Below the pieces are notes generated by a model. That model saw only the letters and a program-made list of their open reading frames with translations, searched no databases and was not told where the DNA came from. A program made the translations under genes and the position numbers. A stretch of 64,000 nt of DNA from JBCBKU01 sp038521345 (lineage in GTDB: Bacteria; Pseudomonadota; Alphaproteobacteria; Rhodobacterales; Rhodobacteraceae): positions 1 through 64,000 of the forward strand of contig JBCBKU010000014.1 of the NCBI GenBank assembly GCA_038521345.1. The letters are read 5' to 3'. Below are positions 42,585 through 51,187 of the stretch, one piece after another (positions within the stretch are counted from its first letter, which is position 1; each line of letters begins with the position of its first letter).

Positions 42585-43684
42585 GCGTGAACGCAACGAC
42601 AGTTTCGGCCGGGGATGCGCTTGATACGCTGACCGCGGGCTGGGAAGCGCAAAAGACGGGCACGCTCATCGTATCCTGGATGCTTCACGGTCGTCCGGGT
42701 GTCGGCAAGACCGAAGTCGTGCGGATGTTGGCCGAGCAGATCGGAGCCCGCCTTTTTGACATCCGGCTGACGACAATCGAACCGCAGGATCTCCGGGGGC
42801 TTCCCTATTACGATCACGAGACCAAGCGCACTGTTTGGTACAGGCCCGAGGATCTTCCCGACGACCCATCAACACCGTCGGTCCTGTTCCTTGACGAGCT
42901 TACGGCGGCGTCGCCGTATCTGCAGCCCACCGTCTATGGCCTTCTGCAGGAACGCCGCGTGGGCCGGCACGCACTGCCGGATTCGGTCTTCATCGTGGCG
43001 GCGGGAAACAGCGTGGATGACGGCGCCATCGCCTATGATATGGGGACGGCCCTGTCCGACCGCCTTATCCATATCGAGGTTCAGGCGAACGCGCAGGATT
43101 GGCTAGAACGCTATGCGGTCGATCGGGGGATCCATCCGGCGGTCACCGCATTTCTTAGGTCCCGCCCGGATCTTCTGGACACGACCGAAGAGAGCCTGCG
43201 CAAGGGTCATCTGATTGCCTGCACCCCGCGCTCTTGGGAACGGGTCAGCCAGGTGATGCATGCCGTGCGCGACCGCAAGCTGCGCGAGACGATGATCGCG
43301 GGTACGCTAGGATCGGCGCCGGCGGCAGATTTCGCCCAGGTCGCCGACGAGATCGACTCCCTCGTGGCCGTTGACGAGTTGATCGACACTCCACGAGCTC
43401 GGCGGGGTGATCTTTATCCAAGCAGTCTGAACGGGATCGTGGGTCTGATCTACGCCTTGATCGCGCGGGCGGACGACCAGACCTTGCCGACCGTAATCGA
43501 ACTCGTGGCCGACATCCGCGGGCTTGGCGGGGCAGGGCGGTCGGCGCTGCCCTTGTCCGAGCTGACTGCGTTTGGGTTCGAACTCTTGATCCGAAAGGCC
43601 TTGGCCAATGGATGGGAAGAGGCGTTTCGCGGGTCGGATGCTTATGCCGATTATGCCCGCGCACGTGAGGGGGACGCGGTCTGA
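42581..43684 (+). CDS. MoxR-family AAA+ ATPase
   Basis: 367 residues. Walker A is HGRPGVGKTEVVRML, Walker B is SVLFLDELTAA, sensor 1 is FIVAAGNS, and there is an arginine-finger region ALSDRLIHIEV. Together these show an active-looking AAA+ module of the MoxR/magnesium-chelatase class. C-terminal lid ends at about residue 280, then an extra helical tail. MoxR ATPases work with VWA proteins to assemble or load metal or protein complexes; the VWA partner here is encoded next. Starts in the 4-base overlap with the membrane-protein gene. Confidence 0.85.
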   Translation: MSVNATTVSAGDALDTLTAGWEAQKTGTLIVSWMLHGRPGVGKTEVVRMLAEQIGARLFDIRLTTIEPQDLRGLPYYDHETKRTVWYRPEDLPDDPSTPSVLFLDELTAASPYLQPTVYGLLQERRVGRHALPDSVFIVAAGNSVDDGAIAYDMGTALSDRLIHIEVQANAQDWLERYAVDRGIHPAVTAFLRSRPDLLDTTEESLRKGHLIACTPRSWERVSQVMHAVRDRKLRETMIAGTLGSAPAADFAQVADEIDSLVAVDELIDTPRARRGDLYPSSLNGIVGLIYALIARADDQTLPTVIELVADIRGLGGAGRSALPLSELTAFGFELLIRKALANGWEEAFRGSDAYADYARAREGDAV

Positions 43685-44907
43685 CCAGCCACACACATAG
43701 TCGCCGGGCACGCAGGGCGCTGGCGCACTTGCCCGGCATCGATCCGGGTATCGCCGCACTCGCCTTGTGGTGCGACCATCGTGACGGGGAGGGGCGCACC
43801 CGGACCGAAGGCGACCGCATCGTTTATGGGCAAGAGTTCCAAACTCTGCCGCTGTCCGAGCAGACGGGGCTACTCGCGCATCATGTTCTGCATGTTGCGC
43901 TTCGCCACAGTGCCCGCGCCGCGACCATGGCCGAGCGATTGGGTCCACGCTTTGACCGGCGGCTCTACAACCTCGTTAGCGATGCGGTGGTGAACGAGGT
44001 GTTGCTGCAAGGCGGGCATGCGTTGCCCCGTCCGGCTGTGCGCGCGGTCGAATTGCTGGCGTCAGTCTCCGGCCCCACGCCGGCGCCGGAAGCCGTTTTG
44101 GCCGAGTGGGACACGGACCGCCTCTACCTTGCCCTTTCGGGGACGTCCGGCGGTCGCAAGGACGCCAGCCAAAGTGCCGGCGACTATGCGCAGGAACGTC
44201 GCTTTCTCGAGGATCTCGAGGACGGGACTGGCGGAGCCGAGGATGCCACGCCGGAGGTATGGGAGCGTCGGGTCGAGGCAGCGGCCGAGATCGGGCGCGC
44301 GGCCGGTCTCGGAATCGGGCCGGTTCTGGCGCGCTTTGCGGATTTGCCCGAGCCGCGTGTGCCTTGGGAACAGCAGTTGCGGCGCCTTATGGCCAAGGCG
44401 GTGTCCGAGATCCCCCTGCAAAGCCACAAACGCCCGGCGAACCGATGGATCGCACGGGAAGCCGAGGCGATGTCCAAGGGCGGCCCAGCCCCGGTTTTTG
44501 AGCCCGGTCGCGCGCGCACGCGGCGGCGCGCGCGCATCGTCGTAGGTGTTGATACCTCAAGTTCGGTCAGCGATCTTCAGCTCTCTCTCTTGCTGGCAGA
44601 GGCACGGTCTTTGGCGCGGCGCACTGGCGCCGAGGCGCATCTTCTGGCCTTCGATACCGAGGTGCATGACCGACGACGCCTCGACACAGGGCCCATGCCC
44701 GACAACGCGCGGTTTCGGCGCGGAGGCGGGACATCGTTTCTCGGCCTCATCGAGGAAGCGGTGCGGCTTGATCCGTCGGTACTGGTGGTCTTGACCGATC
44801 TCGACGGGCCCATGGGCCCGGCGCCGAGCTTTCCTGTCATTTGGGCCGTGCCCGGTTCGGGTGCGCCGGAACCTGAATTCGGGAAGCGACTTCGCATCGA
44901 CGCCTAA
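43681..44907 (+). CDS. VWA-like domain protein paired with MoxR
   Basis: About 408 residues if it starts at the CTG at 43681, 392 if at the TTG at 43729. The CTG start is preferred because a strong ribosome binding site (GAGGGGG) lies 7 bases upstream and the CTG overlaps the MoxR stop (CTGA), like the other junction of this module. It is a non-standard start and needs confirmation. The N-terminal half contains LAHHVLHVALRHSARAATMAERL, a DUF2201-like putative metal-binding region with HxxxH. The C-terminal VWA-like domain starts at ARIVVGVDTSSSVSDLQLS, with a DTSSS MIDAS and later VLVVLTDLDGPMG. This is the partner expected for the MoxR ATPase. Confidence 0.75.
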   Translation: MTSHTHSRRARRALAHLPGIDPGIAALALWCDHRDGEGRTRTEGDRIVYGQEFQTLPLSEQTGLLAHHVLHVALRHSARAATMAERLGPRFDRRLYNLVSDAVVNEVLLQGGHALPRPAVRAVELLASVSGPTPAPEAVLAEWDTDRLYLALSGTSGGRKDASQSAGDYAQERRFLEDLEDGTGGAEDATPEVWERRVEAAAEIGRAAGLGIGPVLARFADLPEPRVPWEQQLRRLMAKAVSEIPLQSHKRPANRWIAREAEAMSKGGPAPVFEPGRARTRRRARIVVGVDTSSSVSDLQLSLLLAEARSLARRTGAEAHLLAFDTEVHDRRRLDTGPMPDNARFRRGGGTSFLGLIEEAVRLDPSVLVVLTDLDGPMGPAPSFPVIWAVPGSGAPEPEFGKRLRIDA

Positions 44908-44916
44908 CCGGCCTTG

Positions 44917-45228
44917 CTACGCTCGACTGCTGGCGAGGAGGTACAGGAATAGCCCGGCGAAAACCGCGATCAGCGCACCGGCGCAGATCAGCGGAATGCG
45001 ACTGAGCCGGCCAGACCACGATCGACCGTCAAGAGGTCTGCCAAGCCCCCAGATCACAACGCCAAGCAGAGCCGCAGCTGCGTGCATCTGAAGAAAGAGC
45101 TGGATCCGGTTGAGGCCCCGCACGAACCCGTCACCGGTCGGTTCGGCAAGATATGCCGCTGCGAAGGCGCTCCAGAATGTCAGGATCCAGATGCAGAACA
45201 ACACCCGGACCAAGCCTGCCCGCGTCAT
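44917..45228 (-). CDS. Small membrane protein
   Basis: 103 residues with three hydrophobic helices (FCIWILTFWSAFAAAYL, LFLQMHAAAALLGVVIWGL, LICAGALIAVFAGLFLYLL). It overlaps the upstream DUF6476 gene by ATGA, so the two are coupled. It is convergent with the VWA gene, leaving only a 9-base gap. Function unknown. Confidence 0.65.
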   Translation of the reverse strand: MTRAGLVRVLFCIWILTFWSAFAAAYLAEPTGDGFVRGLNRIQLFLQMHAAAALLGVVIWGLGRPLDGRSWSGRLSRIPLICAGALIAVFAGLFLYLLASSRA

Positions 45229-45530
45229 TCCGTTTCGATTTCGACGCGCTGACGTAAGGTGCCGTCATCGGCATCGTAGATCAGGATCTCGTTTTTGTCC
45301 GTGACCACGGCCACCCACCCGCGGCCCATAGTCCAGGCTTCGGCCACGCTATCCTCGGGCAGCGCGATCCGTTCGGGAACCTCGATCGATCGCCAGGCAC
45401 TCAGCCGGATGACAAGCAGCGTGGTGACCGCTAGAACGCCGGCGATCATCGTGACGGTCAGCACCGTCACAAGTCGGCGCAGATAAGTCACCATGCGCGC
45501 GTCGTTCTCGGAAAGCGGAGCCTCGTCCAT
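45225..45530 (-). CDS. DUF6476 family protein
   Basis: 101 residues. One transmembrane helix (RRLVTVLTVTMIAGVLAVTTLLVIRL) and a C-terminal part WVAVVTDKNEILIYDADDGTLRQRVEIE that resembles a single propeller-like repeat. DUF6476 is a small family known from Rhodobacteraceae, often next to a pseudouridine synthase gene, as here. The start at 45530 shares four bases (CATG) with the start of the divergent pseudouridine synthase. Confidence 0.75.
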   Translation of the reverse strand: MDEAPLSENDARMVTYLRRLVTVLTVTMIAGVLAVTTLLVIRLSAWRSIEVPERIALPEDSVAEAWTMGRGWVAVVTDKNEILIYDADDGTLRQRVEIETE

Positions 45531-46557
45531 GGGCGCACCCGTCGTGACAGTGACCATCGGGGCAGATCCGCCCGACCGCCTTGATAAGGCACTGGCTCGT
45601 GACGTGCCAGAGGCGGCGCATCTGTCGCGGTCGCGTCTCGCCCGGCTGATCTCCGACGGGTCTGTGTCGCAGGACGGCGATGCGGTCCTGAACCCCAAGC
45701 ATCGGGTCAAGGCGGGCGATGTTTACGAGATCGTCGTGGAAGAGGCCTCACCGACCGACATCCTGCCCGAGGCAATTCCGCTGGTCATCGTCCACGAAGA
45801 CGACGATGTGATCGTGATCGACAAACCGGCGGGCATGGTGGTTCACCCCGCCCCGGGCAGTCCGCGGGGCACGGTCGTCAACGCCCTTCTTGCCCATCTG
45901 GGGGATGCGCTGAGCGGGGTGGGTGGCCGTGCACGACCGGGGATCGTGCACCGGATCGACAAGGATACAAGTGGCTTGCTGGTCGTGGCCAAAACTGACC
46001 GGGCGCATCACGCGCTGGCCGAGCAATTCGCCGCGCATGAGGTGCACCGGCGGTATAGGGCCCTTTGTCACGGTGTTCCGGATCCGGGCGATCCACGCCT
46101 TGTCGGCCTGCGCGGTGTCGGGTTCGAAACAGGTGGCGCTGTTCGGATCGCGACACACTTGGCGCGGCACAAGACGGATCGTCAGCGCCAAGCGGTGATG
46201 AAGGAGGGTGGGAAACATGCCGTCACGCGTGTTTGGGTGGAGGCGCGGTTCGGACAGGCGGCGGCCGAGATCGTCTGCCAGCTTGAAACCGGGCGAACAC
46301 ACCAGATCCGGGTGCATCTCGCCTATATCGGCCATGGTTTGATTGGTGATCCGGTCTACGGCAGCCGACGGCGCTTTGGATCGACCGGGCTTCCGTCGGG
46401 CGCGGCGGACGCGGCCAACGCGTTTCCGCGCCAGGCGCTGCACGCGGCCGAACTGGGTTTCGCGCATCCCTACACCGGCATGAATCTGCAGTTCACATCG
46501 AAACTGCCCGCCGACATGACGATCCTTGCCGACGCTCTTCGCGGGGACGCCCAATAA
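45529..46557 (+). CDS. RluA/RluD-family pseudouridine synthase
   Basis: 342 residues. An S4 RNA-binding domain at the N-terminus (DRLDKALARDVPEAAHLSRSRLARLISDGSV) is followed by the catalytic domain. The catalytic Asp lies in VHRIDKDTSGLLVVAKT. The LETGRTHQIRVHLAYIGHGLIGDPVYG motif is complete. RluD-type enzymes modify 23S rRNA uridines. Start ATG at 45529 has GGAG 8 bases upstream and shares CATG with the DUF6476 start; an ATG at 45493 is less likely. Confidence 0.9.
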   Translation: MGAPVVTVTIGADPPDRLDKALARDVPEAAHLSRSRLARLISDGSVSQDGDAVLNPKHRVKAGDVYEIVVEEASPTDILPEAIPLVIVHEDDDVIVIDKPAGMVVHPAPGSPRGTVVNALLAHLGDALSGVGGRARPGIVHRIDKDTSGLLVVAKTDRAHHALAEQFAAHEVHRRYRALCHGVPDPGDPRLVGLRGVGFETGGAVRIATHLARHKTDRQRQAVMKEGGKHAVTRVWVEARFGQAAAEIVCQLETGRTHQIRVHLAYIGHGLIGDPVYGSRRRFGSTGLPSGAADAANAFPRQALHAAELGFAHPYTGMNLQFTSKLPADMTILADALRGDAQ

Positions 46558-46641
46558 TCCGGCAGACCGCGGCTCATTCGGCCGTTTGAGATCAAGCGCC
46601 GCGCAAGAACGTCAGAACAAGAGCCTGTGACTGGCTGTTCC

Positions 46642-46656
46642 TTAACCCTTGGTTAA
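46642..46656 (+). promoter_or_regulatory. CtrA-like box upstream of rpoH
   Basis: TTAAC-CCTTG-GTTAA matches the alphaproteobacterial CtrA recognition sequence (TTAAC-N5-GTTAAC) at 11 of 12 defined positions. It is about 100 bases before the rpoH start codon. CtrA is the cell-cycle and motility regulator of this class; control of rpoH is inferred only. Confidence 0.5.
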
Positions 46657-46691
46657 AACTTTCCGGCACTTCTTTGGTGGCCGCGCCTTGA

Positions 46692-46711
46692 AGTGAACCG
46701 TTGAGTTCACT
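46692..46711 (+). promoter_or_regulatory. Inverted repeat in the rpoH leader
   Basis: Perfect 7-base arms AGTGAAC/GTTCACT with a 6-base spacer, 46 bases before the rpoH start. It overlaps a CTTGAAG motif (46688-46694) that resembles the -35 of heat-shock promoters, so it may be part of the rpoH promoter or an operator on it. Confidence 0.4.
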
Positions 46712-46757
46712 ATTTGAATGTTAAATCGCGATACATTAACGTCCACGGGGGTTAAAA

Positions 46758-47654
46758 ATGGCAAGTTACACCAATCTACCTGCACCCTCCCCGGAACAGG
46801 GGCTGAACCGGTATCTTCAGGAGATCCGCAAGTTCCCGCTTTTAGAGCCAGACCAGGAGTACATGTTGGCCAAGCGGTGGGTCGAGGATCAGGACACGGA
46901 GGCCGCGCATCAGATGGTCACCAGCCACCTGCGGCTGGCGGCCAAGATCGCCATGGGGTACCGCGGCTACGGATTGCCCCAAGCCGAGGTGATATCCGAA
47001 GCCAATGTCGGCCTGATGCAGGCTGTGAAGCGTTTTGACCCGGAAAAGGGTTTCCGCCTCGCAACTTATGCGATGTGGTGGATCCGGGCATCTATCCAGG
47101 AGTACATCCTGCGGTCGTGGAGCCTCGTGAAGTTAGGCACGACGTCGGCGCAAAAGAAGCTCTTCTTCAATCTTCGGAAGGCCAAGGCCCGGATCGGGGC
47201 GCTAGAAGAGGGCGATTTGCGGCCTGAGAATGTCGCCAAGATCGCTCACGACTTGAACGTCACCGAAGACGAGGTCATTTCGATGAATCGTCGTTTGTCG
47301 GGCGGTGATGCTTCGCTGAACGCGACGATTTCGGCCGATGGCGAAGGTGCTGCAGAATGGCAGGACTGGCTTGAGGACGAAGACGCCGACCAGGCCTCGG
47401 ACTACGCTGAGCGCGATGAGTTGGAAGCGCGGCGGGAACTTCTGGCGGCCGCAATGGATGTTCTGAACGAGCGTGAGAAAGACATTCTGACCCAGCGGCG
47501 GCTGGTGGATCAGGCCGTCACGCTGGAAGAATTGTCCGGTCAGTACGACGTCAGCCGCGAACGAATCCGCCAGATCGAGGTGCGGGCATTCGAGAAGCTG
47601 CAGAAGCGGATGACTGAGTTGGCGAAGGACAAGGGCATGCTCGCCACCGCCTAG
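46758..47654 (+). CDS. rpoH: Heat-shock sigma factor RpoH (sigma-32)
   Basis: 298 residues. RpoH drives heat-shock gene transcription. Region 2 reads FRLATYAMWWIRASIQEYILRSWSLVKLG, then the RpoH box AQKKLFFNLRKAKARIG, which distinguishes RpoH from other sigma factors. Region 4 helix-turn-helix is VTLEELSGQYDVSRERIRQIEVRAFEKLQK. A GGGGG run precedes the ATG. The 200-base upstream gap holds a CtrA-like box and an inverted repeat. Confidence 0.95.
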   Translation: MASYTNLPAPSPEQGLNRYLQEIRKFPLLEPDQEYMLAKRWVEDQDTEAAHQMVTSHLRLAAKIAMGYRGYGLPQAEVISEANVGLMQAVKRFDPEKGFRLATYAMWWIRASIQEYILRSWSLVKLGTTSAQKKLFFNLRKAKARIGALEEGDLRPENVAKIAHDLNVTEDEVISMNRRLSGGDASLNATISADGEGAAEWQDWLEDEDADQASDYAERDELEARRELLAAAMDVLNEREKDILTQRRLVDQAVTLEELSGQYDVSRERIRQIEVRAFEKLQKRMTELAKDKGMLATA

Positions 47655-47722
47655 TCAGTCTAGACTTCACGCGGCCTCGGCCAATGAGTAGGTCTTTCCC
47701 GGTATCAGCCGGGAGAGACCGC

Positions 47723-48016
47723 ATGTTCATAGTCACAGTGAAGATCCAAGTGAAACCGGAAGATCTCGAAGTGTTCATGCCGCTCATGCGGGAGAACGCC
47801 GAACGGTCTTATTCCGATGAGCCGGGATGTCATCGCTTCGATATCTGCCAAAGTCGCGACGATCCGGGCACGATTTTCCTTTACGAAGTGTATTCAGACG
47901 AAGCGGCATTTCAGGCCCACACCAGAACCGTCCACTACGCCGCGTTCTCCGAGGCCGCGAACCCTTTGATGCTTTCGAAAGAGGGCACCGCCTATGACGG
48001 CGTGCTGATCGGCTAA
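47723..48016 (+). CDS. Antibiotic-biosynthesis-monooxygenase (ABM) domain protein
   Basis: 97 residues starting MFIVTVKIQVKPEDLEVFMPLMRENAERSYSDEPGCHRFDICQ, the ABM dimeric alpha-beta barrel pattern, with YEVYSDEAAFQAHTRTVHYAAF in the second half. Such small enzymes oxidise quinols or aromatic compounds or degrade haem; the substrate here is unknown. GGGAGAG precedes the ATG. It follows rpoH by 68 bases and is closed by a strong terminator. Confidence 0.82.
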   Translation: MFIVTVKIQVKPEDLEVFMPLMRENAERSYSDEPGCHRFDICQSRDDPGTIFLYEVYSDEAAFQAHTRTVHYAAFSEAANPLMLSKEGTAYDGVLIG

Positions 48017-48023
48017 ACCGTCG

Positions 48024-48063
48024 CGTGCCCGAGGCGAGAAAGCCCCGGGCACGAGTCTTTTTC
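48024..48063 (+). terminator. Rho-independent terminator after the ABM gene
   Basis: A strong hairpin with 12-base arms CGTGCCCGAGGC/GCCCCGGGCACG (one mismatch) and a GAGAAA loop is followed by AGTCTTTTTC. It lies 7 bases after the ABM stop and just before the convergent phosphoesterase stop. Good stem, small loop and T-run make this the clearest terminator in the window. Confidence 0.8.
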
Positions 48064-48072
48064 TGGTGTCGG

Positions 48073-50022
48073 TTACTCCCAGAATGCGGTTTCCCAGACC
48101 GGGTTCGGCAGGTCTTCAACCACTTCGAACGCATAGGTCCGGTCGAAGGTCCGTCCGTAACGGTCGGTTGTCTTCACCTCCATCACATGGGTGCCGGTCG
48201 GCAGGCTTTCGGGAAGATCGACGCGCCATAGGTGATGGCTGTTGTTCGTCATCATCCAAGAAGGAAGCGGTCCGGCGACCCCCACCCATTCGACACCCTG
48301 CCATGTCTGAAAACCTGCCGTTGCGTCCCCACCTTTGGCCGACCGCACGGTCATGCGGGAATTGGTTGCTTGCTTGGAAACGGCCAGCGGATCGGCATAG
48401 TCCACGCCGCGCAGCTTGGCTTCCCCTTCACCTGCTTGGGTCCGGGTGCCGGAAAGCGCGGCACCGCCGTTGATCGACACCGAAACGGTGCTGTTTCCCG
48501 AACCGTTCCAGACATTGACAGCGACCCATGTGCCCTCGGCAAGGTCATCCTGAGTGAGCATGTACATGTCGCCGAGATCGTTGACCGTAACCGGCGGGAT
48601 CACATCCGACGGCGATCCGTAAAGGTCAAGATAGGCGAACAGGTCTTCCGCCCAGTCCCGGAACCGCGGCGTGTTGAACGACGCATGCAATTGCTCTTCT
48701 TCGTTGCCCGCGAAGGTCAGGTACGTGTCGACGTAATCTGATCCGTCGAAGGCGATGCGGTAGTAGCCGCGTGGACTGCCGAGGCGCTGGGTTCCGTGGG
48801 GCACGCCGTCGTCGTTCAGGTCACCGGCCCACCAAGAGCCCGAGATTGCCCCGGTCACGATTTGGTGGAAGGGCGCCGAGGGCACGCCGGTGTTCTCTTC
48901 CCAGCCCGCAAAGTCCTCGCCCGGTTCAATGCTCTCGGTCGTATGTGTGTGACCCGAGAGACCCAGCGCCGGTCGATCGCCGATTATCTCGGCCAGGGCC
49001 GCGAAATTGTCGGTCTGGTGCTTGCCGGCAGTATTGTCGGTGAAGGTCTGAAAGGGGATATGCGCGTTTAGAACGATCAGCTTGTCTTGCGACACGTTGG
49101 CCAGATCATTGGCCAGCCATTCAAGCTGCCGGTCATGGATCACACCGTTATATGTCGGGTTGCCCGCAGGGTTGCAGAAGGCGTGCACCTCGCTGTCCAC
49201 GGGATCGGCATTGCAGGGGTAGCGAACGTTGTCGAGCACCACGAAGTGTACATTGCCGATGTCGAATGAGTAATACTCGGGTCCCCATTCGCGCCGGAAC
49301 GTATCGAAGCTGTCGGCGTCGGATTCCGCGTCGAAGTCCAGATCGTGGTTGCCGGGGACGAAGTATTGGGGAGTGTCTCCGACCGCGATGATCGACTTGA
49401 AGCGGGGATAGAGCGACAGGTCGTCGCCCATCACGTCACCTTCAAAGATCAGGCATTCGGTGTCCGAATTGTCGCGGGCAGCCAGCATCTTGCCCACGGT
49501 CTCGCGCACATAGCCGATTTCCGTGTTCGAATAGGCTTGCGCGTCCCCGAACACGAGGCACTCGAATTCTGGGCTGTCCGAGGCGTCGGGCGCCAAGGGA
49601 AAATTCACGGCCTCCGGCAAAGCGCCCGTGGGTTCGATCCCACCAAACCGGAGATCAGGCGATCCCGCGACCTTGTGGATGTAGTTGAACTGAGGAACGA
49701 GAAAGTCGTCGACCGGAGCTGCGTAGCCGGCGGGTTTGGTGATGAACAGGTTCATGTCATCGTAGGCGGGCAGCTCATAGGTGCCATCGGGTCCGGTTGC
49801 CACGACTTCGCGGCCATTGGAGACAAGAACGCCCTCGATCCCCGCTTCGCCCGTATCCAGCCGGCTGTTCAGGTTCGCGTCGACAAAGACGGTGCCTCGC
49901 GCGACTTCACCCCCGATGGCGCCAACGGCTTCGACGCTTCCGCGGTAGCTTGTGTCCTTGGCCAGAGCCGGGACGGCGGCCAAGGCCGACGCGGCAATCA
50001 ATGCAATTCGGGAAGGTGACAT
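48073..50022 (-). CDS. Exported calcineurin-like metallophosphoesterase
   Basis: 649 residues. A signal peptide (MSPSRIALIAASALAAVPALA) precedes a MetallophosN-type beta domain (GTVFVDANLNSRLDTGEAGIEGVLVS). The metallophosphatase core has metal and phosphate motifs LVFGDAQAYSN, FEGDVMGDDLSLY, VPGNHDLDF, LNAHIPF and LSGHTHTTES, and ends with a C-terminal MetallophosC domain. Predicted periplasmic. Likely a phosphodiesterase or phosphatase; substrate unknown. Start at 50022 puts TTGGAGATC upstream. Confidence 0.88.
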   Translation of the reverse strand: MSPSRIALIAASALAAVPALAKDTSYRGSVEAVGAIGGEVARGTVFVDANLNSRLDTGEAGIEGVLVSNGREVVATGPDGTYELPAYDDMNLFITKPAGYAAPVDDFLVPQFNYIHKVAGSPDLRFGGIEPTGALPEAVNFPLAPDASDSPEFECLVFGDAQAYSNTEIGYVRETVGKMLAARDNSDTECLIFEGDVMGDDLSLYPRFKSIIAVGDTPQYFVPGNHDLDFDAESDADSFDTFRREWGPEYYSFDIGNVHFVVLDNVRYPCNADPVDSEVHAFCNPAGNPTYNGVIHDRQLEWLANDLANVSQDKLIVLNAHIPFQTFTDNTAGKHQTDNFAALAEIIGDRPALGLSGHTHTTESIEPGEDFAGWEENTGVPSAPFHQIVTGAISGSWWAGDLNDDGVPHGTQRLGSPRGYYRIAFDGSDYVDTYLTFAGNEEEQLHASFNTPRFRDWAEDLFAYLDLYGSPSDVIPPVTVNDLGDMYMLTQDDLAEGTWVAVNVWNGSGNSTVSVSINGGAALSGTRTQAGEGEAKLRGVDYADPLAVSKQATNSRMTVRSAKGGDATAGFQTWQGVEWVGVAGPLPSWMMTNNSHHLWRVDLPESLPTGTHVMEVKTTDRYGRTFDRTYAFEVVEDLPNPVWETAFWE

Positions 50023-50211
50023 ATCGGATCTCCAAATGGCGATGAATGTATGGGCAGTCTGAAACCGGCCAGGTAACGGTCCCGCGCTGTTCACTTGACG
50101 GTTCGACGAACCTTTTGCGACAGGCAGGGTCCCGCTCGGTCCAGCTTCCACCGTTGCCCTTCCCGCTGGAACGCATCCCGACTATGCTTGGATAGGGTTG
50201 GGAGTGCGCAC

Positions 50212-51186
50212 ATGGCCGATTTAATCCGATGGGGAATTCTGGGGGCCGCAAAGTTTGCGCGCCAGCATATGGGCCCGGCTATACACGCCGCACGCGACGC
50301 CCAGCTCTTTGCCCTGGCAACGTCTGATCCGGATAAGGCCGCGCCTTTTCAGGCCATCGCACCGGGACTCAAGATCCACAACAGCTACGATGCGCTGCTG
50401 GCGGACCCGGAAGTCGATGCGGTCTATGTTCCGCTTCCGAACCATTTGCATGTTGAGTGGACGCAGAAGGCACTTCAGGCGGGCAAACCCGTTCTGACCG
50501 AGAAGCCGGTCGCAATGTCCGCGTCCGAGATCGACGGTCTCATCGCCCTGCGCGATCAGACCCAGCGTCTTGCCGCCGAAGCCTACATGATCGTGCACCA
50601 CCCCCAATGGCAGCGGACCCGCGCATTGGTGCGCGACGGGGCCATTGGCAGTCTGATTCAGGTTGACGGTGTCTTTAGCTACGACAATCGGAGCGACCCC
50701 GGAAACATACGCAACAAGCCTGAGACAGGCGGTGGGTCGCTGCCGGATATCGGTGTTTACACCTATGGATCGGCGCGCTGGGTGACGGGTGAAGAGCCTG
50801 AGGCGATCACCCATGCAAACATCCGATGGGAGAACGGGGTGGACGTATATGCGCAGATCGCGGCGCGTTTCCCGTCCTTCACGTATCAGGCGGTGACCTC
50901 GATGCGCATGCACCCCCGGCAAGAGATGACCTTTCACGGTGAGAAGGGCGTCCTGCGCCTCAGCACCCCCTTCAATTCCGGAGTGTTTGGTCAGGCGGAG
51001 CTGCATCTCGCGCGCGGGCTCAGCGTTGAAACCGAGCGCTGGCCGGGCGTGAACCACTATGTCAATCAGGTTGAGGCCTTCGGCGAAAGCCTGCGCGACG
51101 GAATCCCCTATCCCTGGACGCTTGAGGATGCCAAGGGCACCCAGTCTATGATCGATCGCGTATTCGCCGCAGCGCATGGAGAGTAG
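50212..51186 (+). CDS. Gfo/Idh/MocA-family oxidoreductase
   Basis: 324 residues. The N-terminal Rossmann fold is WGILGAAKFARQHM and the conserved DAVYVPLPNHLHVEWTQKALQAGKPVLTEKPVA gives the EKP motif with the catalytic lysine. The C-terminal domain (DIGVYTYGSARWVTGEEPEAITHA) is typical. Acts on a sugar or related polyol with NAD(P); substrate not predictable. Start ATG at 50212 has GGGAG 8 bases upstream. The 189-base gap to the divergent phosphoesterase holds both promoters. Confidence 0.88.
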   Translation: MADLIRWGILGAAKFARQHMGPAIHAARDAQLFALATSDPDKAAPFQAIAPGLKIHNSYDALLADPEVDAVYVPLPNHLHVEWTQKALQAGKPVLTEKPVAMSASEIDGLIALRDQTQRLAAEAYMIVHHPQWQRTRALVRDGAIGSLIQVDGVFSYDNRSDPGNIRNKPETGGGSLPDIGVYTYGSARWVTGEEPEAITHANIRWENGVDVYAQIAARFPSFTYQAVTSMRMHPRQEMTFHGEKGVLRLSTPFNSGVFGQAELHLARGLSVETERWPGVNHYVNQVEAFGESLRDGIPYPWTLEDAKGTQSMIDRVFAAAHGE

Positions 51187-51187
51187 A

